Shown here one piece after another: positions 34,708-43,493 of a stretch of DNA of 64,000 nt. The position numbers and the translations under genes were made by a program. Under the pieces are notes generated by a model. That model did no database searches and was not told the DNA's origin. It saw only the letters and a program-made list of their open reading frames with translations. The DNA comes from Prado023 sp963697345 (GTDB taxonomy: Bacteria > Actinomycetota > Actinomycetes > S36-B12 > CAIYMF01), in NCBI GenBank assembly GCA_963697345.1, contig CAVONS010000011.1:1-64000 (forward strand). The letters run 5' to 3'. The first letter of the stretch is position 1; each line of letters starts with the position of its first letter.

Positions 34708-34832
34708 CGTTGACCTCCTCGGTTGCTGGCGGGTTCGGTGCTGGCGGGTTCGGTGCTGGCGGGTTCGGTTGTGGCGGGTTCGGTCGTGGAGGACTTGCGC
34801 CGGGGACGGCGAGGTTCCTCAGTCGAAGGCAC
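34704..34832 (-). CDS. 42-residue TEPAS-repeat frame: C-terminal tail of LpdA or a small coupled ORF
   Basis: From GTG 34832 a frame reads MPSTEEPRRPRRKSS, then TEPA/TEPAS repeats, and ends NRGGQR at a TGA overlapping the phosphatase ATG (ATGA). The repeats are 15 bases, in phase with this frame. If a single T (34821 on the minus strand) is an inserted base, LpdA would read through its present stop as RAFDEEPRRPRRKSS and carry this as a 40-residue tail (496 residues in all). Either way the frame appears to be translated; it is basic then Pro/Glu/Ser-rich and disordered. Confidence 0.45.
   Translation of the reverse strand: MPSTEEPRRPRRKSSTTEPATTEPASTEPASTEPASNRGGQR
34724..34783. repeat. 15-base tandem repeat, four copies
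   Basis: TGCTGGCGGGTTCGG three times exactly (34724-34768) plus one copy with two changes (34769-34783). On the minus strand it encodes TEPAS units, so the period is an exact number of codons. Confidence 0.85.
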
Positions 34833-36195
34833 GCAGCCGTCGCGCCGCCTCGGCCAGGGAACCAGTCAGCGAGGGGTAGACCGTGAAGGTGGCGGCCACC
34901 TCATCGACGGTCATCCGCTGCTCGACTGCCAGGGACAGGCCGAAGATCAGCTCCGAGGCCTTCGGTGCCACGACCACGCCGCCGATCACGATGCGGGTGC
35001 CGCGGCGGCAGATCACCTTGACGAAGCCGTCCGAGATGCCCTGCATCTTGGCGCGCGCATTCGTGGCCAGCGGCAGCGTGACGACGTCGGCGCGGACCCG
35101 TCCCGCATCCACGTCGGCCTGCGTGTAGCCGACGGTGGCGATCTCGGGATCCGTGAACACGTTCGAGCTGACGGTCCGCAGGTCCAGGGGCGCCACGGCA
35201 CCGCCGAGCGCGTGCCACATCGCGATGCGACCCTGCATCGCGGCAACAGAGGCCAGCAGGAACACCCCCGTGCAGTCCCCGGCGGCGTACACCCCGCGGG
35301 CAGAGGTCCGCGAGACCCGGTCAACCTCGACGTAGCCCGCGTCGGTGGTCCGCACGCCGGCCCCGGGCAGCCCCAGGTCCTCGGTGTTGGGAACCGAGCC
35401 GACGGCCATCAGGCAGTGCGAGCCGGTCACGGTGCTCCCATCTGCCAACGTGACCACCACCGAGTCCCCGGCCCGCGTGGCTGCCGTGGCCCGCGTCCGG
35501 CGCAGCACCGTCATCCCCCGGCGCTCGAAGACGTCCTCCAGCACCTGGGCGGCCTCCGGATCCTCGCCGGGCAGCACATGCTCGCGACTGGACACAAGCA
35601 CGACCTGGGAGCCGAGGGCCTGGTAGGCGCACGCGAACTCCGCCCCGGTGACGCCCGAGCCGACGACGATCAGCTTCTCGGGGACCTCCGACAGTGCATA
35701 GACCTGCTCCCACGTGAGGATCCGCTCGCCATCGGGCAGCGCTGCGCCCAACGTGCGCGGCCGCGCCCCCGTGGCCAGCAGGACAGCGTCGGCCTCGATG
35801 CGCTCCGCGCCCCCGGACGCCAGCTCGGCCACCACCGCTGAGGGCCCGTCGAGCCGACCTCGCCCCACCAGCAGCCGCACGCCCTCGCGCACGCAGCGCG
35901 CGGCCGTATCGGCGCTCTGGGCTCCCGCCAGGTCGCGGATGCGTGCGTTCACGGCAGCCAGATCCACTCCGATCGCCTCGGCGGCGCCGGTGATCCCCAG
36001 GGCCCCGCTCTGACGGACCTGGGTCGCGGACTCGGCCACGGCCAGCAGGGCCTTGCTCGGCACGCAGTCGGTGAGCACCGCGGATCCGCCGATCCCATCC
36101 GAGTCGACGAGGGTGACCTGTGCCCCCATCTGGGCCGCGACCAGGGCAGCCTCATACCCGCCCGGACCTCCGCCGACGATCACCACCGCAGTCAT
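34819..36195 (-). CDS. LpdA-like NAD(P)H:quinone reductase (flavoprotein disulfide reductase family)
   Basis: 458 residues. FAD motif VVIVGGGPGGYEAA, second Rossmann motif VVGSGVTGAEFACAYQALG, and YAAGDCTG. The usual redox pair CxxxxC is incomplete: GGSAVLTDCVPSK has Ala39 in place of the first Cys, keeping only Cys44. This is exactly the pattern of mycobacterial LpdA (Rv3303c), which reduces quinones rather than lipoamide. It is therefore not a pyruvate-dehydrogenase E3. ATG 36195 matches the family start; ATG 36207 is four codons further out. It may carry a TEPAS tail (see 34704-34832). Confidence 0.9.
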   Translation of the reverse strand: MTAVVIVGGGPGGYEAALVAAQMGAQVTLVDSDGIGGSAVLTDCVPSKALLAVAESATQVRQSGALGITGAAEAIGVDLAAVNARIRDLAGAQSADTAARCVREGVRLLVGRGRLDGPSAVVAELASGGAERIEADAVLLATGARPRTLGAALPDGERILTWEQVYALSEVPEKLIVVGSGVTGAEFACAYQALGSQVVLVSSREHVLPGEDPEAAQVLEDVFERRGMTVLRRTRATAATRAGDSVVVTLADGSTVTGSHCLMAVGSVPNTEDLGLPGAGVRTTDAGYVEVDRVSRTSARGVYAAGDCTGVFLLASVAAMQGRIAMWHALGGAVAPLDLRTVSSNVFTDPEIATVGYTQADVDAGRVRADVVTLPLATNARAKMQGISDGFVKVICRRGTRIVIGGVVVAPKASELIFGLSLAVEQRMTVDEVAATFTVYPSLTGSLAEAARRLRAFD

Positions 36196-36240
36196 GGGCA
36201 CGATCATCGCGCATCGGACCCAGGGTCGTCGGACAGAGGT

Positions 36241-39036
36241 TCAGGACAGGGTCACGCGATAGGGACCTCCGGTGGCGCACCCGATGACCCGCCAGCCGCC
36301 CGACGGGTCCTGCGGCGCCGTGCCCTCGGGCACCTCCACCATGCGCAACTCGTCGAGGCCGATCGAGTCGATGACCTGCGGCTGCTCGGCACCGGGCACC
36401 CACACGTCCAGGGAACAGGAATCGGGGATGCCGTCCACCGGCCCCGCGCCCTCGGTGGTGCCGTCGACGCGGACCCGGCGACCCTCGGAGTCGATCGCCT
36501 CGATCCGACCTGGGGCGCTGCGGGGATACGGACGCTTCAGCGGTTCGAGCTCGGCGTTGCGCGTGGAGAGCTCGCGCGCCTCGGGGCAGGCGACACGGCG
36601 GATGTGGCCGACCTGCTTGGCGGGATAGTTGTGCGGGTCACCGCACCCCACCTTCCAGATCCACACCGCCGACCCCACCCGGAGATCATCCTCTGCGGCA
36701 CCGAACCGCGCGTTGCGCTCGAGATTGGCCAGGGGATCGCCGAAGGTGCCCCACTCCCCGACCCACAGCGGGCTGCCCCAGTCCGCGGCAGCCCTGGCCG
36801 CCAGTGCGTATCCGCGCTCGATGCCCACGGTGGTGATCCCCAGCGACTGGTCCATGGTGATCGACTCGTTGTACAGGTGCGGGGAGAACACGACCTGCGA
36901 GTCGGAGGTGAACCCGTGCGGCGGGAGCGGGTCGACCCCGAACCCGGACCACCAGATGCTCGGCTCCAGGAACACCGGATGCGCATAGCCGCCGGGAGCC
37001 GCCTGCTCGCCGGCGCGGATCGCCTCGATGGCCCGCGCGTGATAGCGGCCCAGCAGCATCCCACTGGTCAGGGGCGCCTGCTCGGCGAAGGCGGGCTCGT
37101 TGAGCAGGTCGTACCCGACCACCGTCGGGTTGGCTCCGAACTCGGTGGCCAGACGCCCCCACACGCTGACGAGCTCCTCCTGGATCGACTCGCGATCGGT
37201 GTAGAACGAGGTGAACGCCCGCAGGACGTTGGGGGCCAGGTCGCGGCCCGTGAACTGGCACGGCGGCGCATTGTCGTAGTACGAGGCCCACTCGGGGGCG
37301 CCGTCCCAGCCGGTCATCGGCGAGGTCCCGCTGCGGCACTCGGTCCCCTCCGGGGCGAGGACACCCATGCCCCACGCGTCCTGGTGGATGTCGAGGACGA
37401 CGTGGATCCCGTGCTGCCCCGCCCAGTCGACGGCCTGCCTGGCCCGATCGATCTGCGCCCCGTCGATCTGACCCGGAGCGGGCTGCAGCGCCGACCACGA
37501 GAGCACCAGCCGCACGGCGTTGAAGCCCATCGCTGCGATATCGGCGAAGTCCTGCTCCGTCAGGGGAAGGACCGCAGGGATCGCCGGATCCGCCTCGTAG
37601 TACTCCCCCAGCTGGTTGACGTTCACGCCCCGCAGGATCACCTGTGCCCCGCGCTGGTCGGACAGGACGACGCCGCCGTCCTCATCGCGGCGCACTGTCA
37701 GGGGCCCCGGAGGCGCCGGCTCGTAGGGCACAGCGACAGGTTGCGCCGGCAGGGCGACCGGCGCGGGATCGTTGCCGGCCAGGGGCTCGACACCCGTGTA
37801 CTCCCCGGTCTGGCGCACGACCATGAGGACCGCGCCCACCACCAGCGCGCCGGCCGCGAGACCGAACACCCAGGAGCGATCAGGTCTCGGGGCCCGGGAC
37901 ATCAGCCAGAGGCCGAGTGCCGCGAACGGGGCCAGCATCAGGCCGAAGGACAGCCCCTCAGCCAGGCGCAGGTAGGTCGCGGGCAGGATCCACAGGTCGT
38001 CACCGCCGGGCACGTCCGTTCCGAACACGAGGTGGATCACGGACTGCACCAGGGCCAGGGAGAGTCCCGCCGCCAACCCCGCGATGGCCCCAGCCACGAG
38101 CCGTGACCCGACGGTGCGGGGGATCTCGATGCGTATCAACGTGCGTCGGGCACTTCCGGCCAGGAGGAGGGCGACCAGCAGGATGGCTGCGACCTCACCC
38201 CCCTGCCCGGATGCAACCGTGGGGGCCAGGAGACGCCATCCGCTGGGGTGGGCATAGCCCACGGGTGAGCCGGTCCACCAGTACTGGGCCAGCCATCCGC
38301 CCACCACGGCCAGGCCCAGCGCGATCAGCGCGGCCGGGACGGTGGCCCGGGGCGGCTCAGGCACGGCATCCTGCGCCCCCGCACGCTCGGCGCGTCCCGG
38401 GGACCACAGGAGCGCAGCCACGAGGGCGGGGATCCAGCCGTACACGAGGGCCTTGATCCCGGTGAAGCCCGTCGCCCAGACCAGGTAGGTCGCTGACGAG
38501 CCCAGGGGGAGGCCGACCTCGGACCCGCCGGCCAGCGCCGGGGCCATGAGCACCACGGAATAGATGAGCTTGGCCGTCATCATCGACAGGACGACCAGAA
38601 TCCAGACCCGCGTCAGGACCCAGTGCCGTGGGGCTGCCGGGGTGGCCGCGGCCAGCAGTGTTCGGCTCGTCCACCAGAGGATCACGACGATGAGGGGGGC
38701 GAGCAGGACGTACTGCAGCCACGTCCACGGCTCGGCTGCGGGCATCGCGCCCGTCCAGGCGACGGGAGCCGCCAGGCCGGAGGGGTCCAGGAGCGCGGCG
38801 GCGACGATCACCGTGAGCATCGCGCCCGCGGCCCCCCACGAGGAACGGGCGTGGTGCCTGCTGAACTGCGCGTCATCGGCAGCGGGAGCCTCGGCGGTGG
38901 CAGTCACGGGAGCAGCGCCGGGCATGGGCGCCCCGGGGGTGGATGACCCGGGCATGGGCGCCCCATCCAGGAAGGCGATCACGTCAGGATCCAGGCCCTC
39001 CAGGGGATCGTCGGACCGGCCCGCGGAGTCACTCAT
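36241..39036 (-). CDS. Membrane-anchored GH5 glycoside hydrolase (endoglycoceramidase-like) with polytopic N-terminal domain
   Basis: 931 residues. A cytoplasmic Pro-rich start (two GAPMPG units) leads into about nine membrane segments (residues ~68-430), placing the rest outside the cell. A GH5 domain follows at ~465-790: LRGVNVNQLGEYY, FNAVRLVLSWSALQP, VVLDIHQDAWG, GYDLLNEPAFAEQ (acid/base Glu) and LWVGEWGTFGDP (nucleophile Glu). NPTVVGYDLLNEP and the HQD motif resemble endoglycoceramidase-type GH5 enzymes, which cut sugars from glycolipids. The C-terminal ~130 residues look beta-rich. Substrate unknown. Fusion to a large membrane domain is unusual for this enzyme class. Confidence 0.85.
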   Translation of the reverse strand: MSDSAGRSDDPLEGLDPDVIAFLDGAPMPGSSTPGAPMPGAAPVTATAEAPAADDAQFSRHHARSSWGAAGAMLTVIVAAALLDPSGLAAPVAWTGAMPAAEPWTWLQYVLLAPLIVVILWWTSRTLLAAATPAAPRHWVLTRVWILVVLSMMTAKLIYSVVLMAPALAGGSEVGLPLGSSATYLVWATGFTGIKALVYGWIPALVAALLWSPGRAERAGAQDAVPEPPRATVPAALIALGLAVVGGWLAQYWWTGSPVGYAHPSGWRLLAPTVASGQGGEVAAILLVALLLAGSARRTLIRIEIPRTVGSRLVAGAIAGLAAGLSLALVQSVIHLVFGTDVPGGDDLWILPATYLRLAEGLSFGLMLAPFAALGLWLMSRAPRPDRSWVFGLAAGALVVGAVLMVVRQTGEYTGVEPLAGNDPAPVALPAQPVAVPYEPAPPGPLTVRRDEDGGVVLSDQRGAQVILRGVNVNQLGEYYEADPAIPAVLPLTEQDFADIAAMGFNAVRLVLSWSALQPAPGQIDGAQIDRARQAVDWAGQHGIHVVLDIHQDAWGMGVLAPEGTECRSGTSPMTGWDGAPEWASYYDNAPPCQFTGRDLAPNVLRAFTSFYTDRESIQEELVSVWGRLATEFGANPTVVGYDLLNEPAFAEQAPLTSGMLLGRYHARAIEAIRAGEQAAPGGYAHPVFLEPSIWWSGFGVDPLPPHGFTSDSQVVFSPHLYNESITMDQSLGITTVGIERGYALAARAAADWGSPLWVGEWGTFGDPLANLERNARFGAAEDDLRVGSAVWIWKVGCGDPHNYPAKQVGHIRRVACPEARELSTRNAELEPLKRPYPRSAPGRIEAIDSEGRRVRVDGTTEGAGPVDGIPDSCSLDVWVPGAEQPQVIDSIGLDELRMVEVPEGTAPQDPSGGWRVIGCATGGPYRVTLS

Positions 39037-39077
39037 GACAGGATCATCCCGCATGCCACGCAGCGAACGGAGGCACC

Positions 39078-39635
39078 ATGGCCCTGGAGCCGCCCCTGCC
39101 AACCCTGGCCCTGCCGCTTGTGGCGCTCACCTCCTCAGGTCTCGAGGTCCGGGTCCGTCGGCTCCGCGATGGCGAGACACGGCCCGACTCCTCCAGCGAG
39201 TACGACGACTGGGGCACGTTCGACATCCGCTTCGAGGAGGACTGGCACGACCGGGCGATGGTCGAGTCACGTCCGCCGGGCAGCCCGGACGCAGCGTGGA
39301 TCGCCGTCGGGGACATGAGTTGGCACAGTGAGCTCCACGGCCCCAACCTCGCCTCGCGCGCCATCAGCATCGGCGTCTCGCTGACCGAGGATGCACGAGG
39401 CCGCGGCATCGGCACCGTGGCGCAGTCCCTGCTGGCCCTCGCCCTGCACCGAGCGGGCATCCACCGGGTCGAGGCCTCGACCGATGTCGCCAACCTCGCC
39501 GAGCAGCATGCCCTTGCCCGCGGTGGCTTCACGCGTGAGGCGGTGTTGCGCGGCGCCCAGGTGCGCGCGGATGGCCGCCATGACCTCGTGCTCTTCTCCT
39601 GCCTGCCCGGGGAGCCCACCGCCATCCCGTTCTGA
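39078..39635 (+). CDS. GNAT family N-acetyltransferase (RimJ/RimL-like)
   Basis: 185 residues. LEVRVRRLRDGE at the start and ISIGVSLTEDARGRGIGTVAQSLLALAL (acetyl-CoA loop), VEASTDVANLAEQHALARGGF (the RimJ-like NxxS/A region) place it among ribosomal-protein-type or small-molecule acetyltransferases. GGAGG precedes ATG 39078. Divergent from the GH5 gene with 41 bases between. Confidence 0.88.
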   Translation: MALEPPLPTLALPLVALTSSGLEVRVRRLRDGETRPDSSSEYDDWGTFDIRFEEDWHDRAMVESRPPGSPDAAWIAVGDMSWHSELHGPNLASRAISIGVSLTEDARGRGIGTVAQSLLALALHRAGIHRVEASTDVANLAEQHALARGGFTREAVLRGAQVRADGRHDLVLFSCLPGEPTAIPF

Positions 39636-39667
39636 CGGGACCACTTCCCGGTGCCGCGTGCCACGAC

Positions 39668-39680
39668 TACCCTGTGCGAC
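39668..39680 (+). promoter_or_regulatory. Leaderless-type -10 box for the gamma-glutamylcyclotransferase gene
   Basis: TACCCT (39668-39673), 7 bases, GTG 39681. This argues for GTG 39681 rather than the in-frame ATG at 39651. Confidence 0.45.
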
Positions 39681-40121
39681 GTGGTCCTCTACGCGGCGTA
39701 CGGGTCGAACCTCGATCCACGACAGATGCTCGAGCGCGCGCCGCGCTCACCCGTGCACGGCCCCGGCTGGCTGGTCGACTGGCGCCTGACGTTCGGTGGC
39801 GAGGACCTGGGGTGGGAGGGGGCCCTGGCCACGGTCGTCGAGGACCCGGGCCACAGCGTGTTCGTGATGCTCTACGACATCTCCCCCGAGGACGAGCCGT
39901 TGCTCGATCGGTGGGAGGGCTCCGACCTCGACATCCATCGCAAGCTCCACGTCCGGGTCCAGACGCTCGCCGGGGACGAGATGGCCTGGCTGTACGTCGT
40001 GGACGCCTATGAGGGCGGCCTGCCCTCAGCGCGCTACCTCGGGATCATGGCCGAGGCGGCCCGCGCCGCGGGGGCACCTGACGACTACGTCGTGGCCCTG
40101 ATGAAGCGTCCCTGCCAGTAG
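39681..40121 (+). CDS. Gamma-glutamylcyclotransferase family protein
   Basis: 146 residues. VVLYAAYGSNLDPRQMLERAP is the substrate-binding loop of the GGCT/AIG2 fold, followed by VFVMLYDISPEDEPLLDRWEG with the likely catalytic Glu, and WLYVVDAYEGGLPSARYL. Family members cyclise gamma-glutamyl amino acids or amines to 5-oxoproline. It ends 23 bases from the convergent mutase gene. Confidence 0.85.
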   Translation: MVLYAAYGSNLDPRQMLERAPRSPVHGPGWLVDWRLTFGGEDLGWEGALATVVEDPGHSVFVMLYDISPEDEPLLDRWEGSDLDIHRKLHVRVQTLAGDEMAWLYVVDAYEGGLPSARYLGIMAEAARAAGAPDDYVVALMKRPCQ

Positions 40122-40144
40122 CACCCTCGCGTCTGCTGCGGCAC

Positions 40145-41839
40145 TCACCCCTCGAGCCGGGTGCGCACATCATCGGCAACGGCCGCCATCCGGTCCTGGG
40201 CCCGGGCCCTGGCCGGCGCCACGCCGTCGGGTCCGACCGGTGCGCGAACCTCGAGGTAGGCCTTGATCTTGGGTTCGGTCCCACTGGGACGCACGATCAC
40301 CCGTGCCCCATCGACACCCTCGGTGCCACCGAGCATGTAGCGCAGCCCATCGGTGGGCGGCAGCTCCGGCGACCCGTGCTCGAGGTCGACAGACTCGAGC
40401 ACCACCAGCCCGCCGAAGCTGGTCGGGGGCGTGGCTCGAAGCGACGCCATGAGCGCGGGGATGGCCGACAGGTCCGCGAACCGCAGGGACACCTGGCTCG
40501 TGGCATGGACGCCGTGCTGGGTGGCCAGGTCGTCGAGCACGTCCTGCACCGTGCGTCCCGATGCCTTGAGCTCCGCAGCCATCTCGGTGACCAGCAGGCC
40601 CGCGGAGATCCCATCCTTGTCACGCACGCCGGTGGGATCCACGCAGTAGCCCAGGGCCTCCTCGTAGCCGAAGACGAGGTCCTCCGCGGCCCGGGCGATC
40701 CACTTGAACCCGGTGAGGGTCTCGCGGAACCCCAGCCCAGCCGCCCGTGCGATCGCCCCCAGCAGCTGGCTGCTGACGATGGAGTTGGCGTAGGTCCCCC
40801 GGACCGGGACCCCGGCGCGCTCGCCGCGCTGCAGGATCCACCACCCCAGCAGGGCGCCCACCTCGTCGCCGGTGAGCATGCGGAACCCGCCCTCGGGCAG
40901 CGGGACCCCGACAGCGCACCGGTCGGCGTCCGGGTCGTTGGCCAGCACGAGGTCGACAGCCCTGGCCCCCGCGAGGTCCATCGCCAGGTCCATCGCCCCG
41001 GGCTCCTCCGGGTTCGGGAACGAGACTGTCGGGAAGTCCGGGTCCGGCTCGTCCTGGGCGACGACCGACAGGGGCGCGGGGAACCCGGCCCCGGTCAGCG
41101 CCGCGTGCATCAGCGGGCTGCCCACACCGTGCATGGCGGTGTACGCCACGGCGATGTCCCGGGCACCGCCGGACAACGCCAGGCCGGACACCCGCACCAG
41201 GTAGCTGTCCACCACCCCCTCGTCGAGGATGGCGTACTCGTCAGCCCGTGGGATGTCGGCCAGGGCGCCCACTGCAGCGATCCGGGCGGCGATCTGTGCA
41301 TCGGCCGGGGGGACGATCTGGGAGCCGTCCCCGAGGTACACCTTGTAGCCGTTGTCCTGGGGCGGGTTGTGCGACGCCGTGACCACCACACCGGCCGAGG
41401 CGCCGTAGGTGATGATGGCCCCCGCCAGGACCGGGGTGGGCAGTGGCCGGGGGCACACCAGGGCGAGCAAGCCAGCGCCGGCCATGATCTCGGCGGTGTC
41501 GCGCGCGAAGACATCGGAGTTGTGGCGGGCATCGAAGCCGATGACCACCGGGGTCCCCACCTGGCCCTGGTCGAGCAGGAATTGGGCCAGGCCGGCGGCC
41601 GCGCGGGACACCACGACACGGTTCATCCGGTTGGGCCCGGGCCCAAGCTTGCCGCGCAGCCCCGCAGTACCGAACTGCAGCGTCCCCGAGAAGGCATCGG
41701 CGATCTCCGCGGCAGCCCCGGCGTCGCCTGACTCGGCAGCGGCCAGCGCAGCGGTCAGCTCCGCAGCGGTGGCGGGATCGGGGTCCTCGGCGATCCAGGC
41801 CCGGGCGTTCGTGGCCAGCTCGCCGCTCAGGGCGCTCAC
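40145..41839 (-). CDS. Phospho-sugar mutase (phosphoglucomutase/phosphopentomutase, PGM2-like)
   Basis: 564 residues. Phosphoserine loop VVTASHNPPQDNGYKVY, metal loop ANDPDADRCAVGV, sugar loop FGYEEALGYCVD and phosphate loop RPSGTEPKIKAY are all present. The length and DNGYKVY sequence are like PGM2-type enzymes, several of which act on ribose- and deoxyribose-phosphate. The GTG start overlaps the purine nucleoside phosphorylase stop (GTGA), so conversion of the (deoxy)ribose-1-phosphate made by that enzyme to the 5-phosphate is the likely role. A phosphomannomutase role cannot be excluded. Confidence 0.88.
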   Translation of the reverse strand: MSALSGELATNARAWIAEDPDPATAAELTAALAAAESGDAGAAAEIADAFSGTLQFGTAGLRGKLGPGPNRMNRVVVSRAAAGLAQFLLDQGQVGTPVVIGFDARHNSDVFARDTAEIMAGAGLLALVCPRPLPTPVLAGAIITYGASAGVVVTASHNPPQDNGYKVYLGDGSQIVPPADAQIAARIAAVGALADIPRADEYAILDEGVVDSYLVRVSGLALSGGARDIAVAYTAMHGVGSPLMHAALTGAGFPAPLSVVAQDEPDPDFPTVSFPNPEEPGAMDLAMDLAGARAVDLVLANDPDADRCAVGVPLPEGGFRMLTGDEVGALLGWWILQRGERAGVPVRGTYANSIVSSQLLGAIARAAGLGFRETLTGFKWIARAAEDLVFGYEEALGYCVDPTGVRDKDGISAGLLVTEMAAELKASGRTVQDVLDDLATQHGVHATSQVSLRFADLSAIPALMASLRATPPTSFGGLVVLESVDLEHGSPELPPTDGLRYMLGGTEGVDGARVIVRPSGTEPKIKAYLEVRAPVGPDGVAPARARAQDRMAAVADDVRTRLEG

Positions 41840-42657
41840 AGCTGCCCCACCACGGTCGCCAGAAGCCCACCCATGCGCTGGGCAGCCTGCTTGCCCGCCT
41901 CAAGGACCTCCTCGTGGTTCAGCGGCTCGCCGGTCATCCCCGCTGCCAGGTTGGTCACCAGGGACAGCCCGAGGATCTCCATGCCTGCCTCGCGCGCGGC
42001 GATCGCCTCCAGGGTTGTCGACATCCCGACCAGGTCCGCCCCCAGGACCCCGGCCATGCGGACCTCGGCGGGCGTCTCGTACTGGGGTCCACGGAACTGC
42101 AGGTACACGCCCTGGGCCAGCGTCGGGTCGATCTGCATGCACAGGTCGCGCAGCCGTACCGAGTACAGGTCGGTCAGGTCGATGAACGTGGCCCCGCGCA
42201 GGGGCGATGCCCCGGTGAAGTTGATGTGATCGCTGATGAGCACCGGAGTCCCGGGACTCCAGTCGGGGTTCAACCCCCCACACCCGTTCGTGAGCACGAT
42301 CGTGTGGCAGCCGGCCGCCGCTGCTGTGCGCACCCCGTGCACCACAGCCTCCACGCCGCGTCCCTCGTAGAAGTGCGTCCGGCCGAGGAACACCAGCGCT
42401 CGACCTCCTGAGGCGGTGGCGATGCTGCGGATGGTGCCCGCGTGGCCGGCCACGGCCGGCGGGGCGAAGCCGTGCAGGTCCGTCGAGGGGAACTCCGCGA
42501 GGGTCTCGCCGAGGAGGTCGACAGCGGGCAGCCAGCCCGACCCGAGCACGAGTGCGAGGTCGTGCGTGGGGGCACCGGTCCGTTCGGCGAGTTCGCGAGC
42601 AGCCTGGGCTGCGGCGGCGATGGGGTCCTCGGAGGGCAGCGGTGCGGTGTTGGCCAT
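41836..42657 (-). CDS. Purine nucleoside phosphorylase
   Basis: 273 residues, trimeric PNP type (PNP/MTAP family 2). LALVLGSGWLPAVDLL, GFAPPAVAGHAGT, FLGRTHFYEGRG (phosphate-binding), VLTNGCGGLNPDWSPGTPVLISDHIN and YLQFRGPQYETPAEVRM are diagnostic. It splits purine (deoxy)nucleosides with phosphate into base and pentose-1-phosphate. It is first in a two-gene operon with the mutase and divergent from deoC. Confidence 0.93.
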   Translation of the reverse strand: MANTAPLPSEDPIAAAAQAARELAERTGAPTHDLALVLGSGWLPAVDLLGETLAEFPSTDLHGFAPPAVAGHAGTIRSIATASGGRALVFLGRTHFYEGRGVEAVVHGVRTAAAAGCHTIVLTNGCGGLNPDWSPGTPVLISDHINFTGASPLRGATFIDLTDLYSVRLRDLCMQIDPTLAQGVYLQFRGPQYETPAEVRMAGVLGADLVGMSTTLEAIAAREAGMEILGLSLVTNLAAGMTGEPLNHEEVLEAGKQAAQRMGGLLATVVGQL

Positions 42658-42670
42658 GGACGTGACGCTA
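42658..42670 (-). promoter_or_regulatory. Leaderless-type -10 box for purine nucleoside phosphorylase
   Basis: TAGCGT (42670-42665) on the minus strand, 7 bases, ATG 42657. In the same 122-base gap CAGAAT lies 6 bases before deoC ATG 42780, a weaker plus-strand counterpart. Confidence 0.45.
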
Positions 42671-42779
42671 TCCCGCACGGGGGCCCTGCCTCTTCCCGGG
42701 CAGGTGCCGCGCGCAGCCGCTGCCCGACCATGCCGCCCCTGACAGGCCACCGTTGGCGTCCCCGGACCAGAATGCCCCC

Positions 42780-43493
42780 ATGGCACTCACCCGATCAGAG
42801 CTGGCGCACATGGTGGACCACACGCTGCTCAAGCCCGAGGCAACACCGGCCGACGTGGTGGCGCTGTGCGCGGAGGCCAACGACCTCGGGGTGTTCTCCG
42901 TGTGCATCTCCCCGTCCTTCCTGCCCCTGGCCGGTGACCTGCTGGCCCCGGGTATCGCCACATGCACGGTCGTGGGCTTCCCCAGTGGCAAGCACCATGC
43001 GGGCATCAAGGCGGCGGAGGCTGCGCGCGCGGTTGCCGAGGGCGCCGATGAGGTGGACATGGTCATCGACATCGGGGCTGTCAAGGCCGGGCAGTGGCGC
43101 ACGACGGAACGCGAGGTCGCGGCCGTTCGCGAGGCGACTGCCGGCGTGCTGCTCAAGGTGATCCTGGAGACCGCAGCGCTCACCGACGATGAGGTCGTGC
43201 GCGCCTGCATCATCTGCCAGGAGGCGGGTGCGGAGTTCGTGAAGACGTCCACCGGATTCCACCCGGCCGGAGGGGCCTCCACGCACGCGATCTCCCTGAT
43301 GGCCAGCACGGTGGGCGGCAGCCTGGGCGTCAAGGCCAGCGGCGGCGTTCGCACCTCGGAGGCGGCACTGGCGATGGTGACCGCTGGGGCCACCCGGCTG
43401 GGTCTGTCCGGGACGCGAGCGGTTCTCGATGGCCTCGACGGCCTCGACGGTGCGGCGGGCGCTGCCGGCGCCGCGGCCGGCGATGGGTACTGA
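42780..43493 (+). CDS. deoC: Deoxyribose-phosphate aldolase
   Basis: 237 residues. MVDHTLLKPEAT, ADEVDMVIDIGAVKAG, FVKTSTGFHPAGGAS (Schiff-base Lys) and GVKASGGVRTSEAAL (second catalytic Lys) are complete. It cleaves deoxyribose-5-phosphate to acetaldehyde and glyceraldehyde-3-phosphate. The C-terminus carries a low-complexity LDGLDG/AAGAAG tail. It overlaps the following kinase gene by 11 bases. Confidence 0.95.
   Translation: MALTRSELAHMVDHTLLKPEATPADVVALCAEANDLGVFSVCISPSFLPLAGDLLAPGIATCTVVGFPSGKHHAGIKAAEAARAVAEGADEVDMVIDIGAVKAGQWRTTEREVAAVREATAGVLLKVILETAALTDDEVVRACIICQEAGAEFVKTSTGFHPAGGASTHAISLMASTVGGSLGVKASGGVRTSEAALAMVTAGATRLGLSGTRAVLDGLDGLDGAAGAAGAAAGDGY

Noticed and set aside
34819..36195. 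Lipoamide dehydrogenase (E3)
   Set aside because: The first redox cysteine is Ala39, so the disulfide cannot form; the LpdA quinone-reductase family keeps this pattern.
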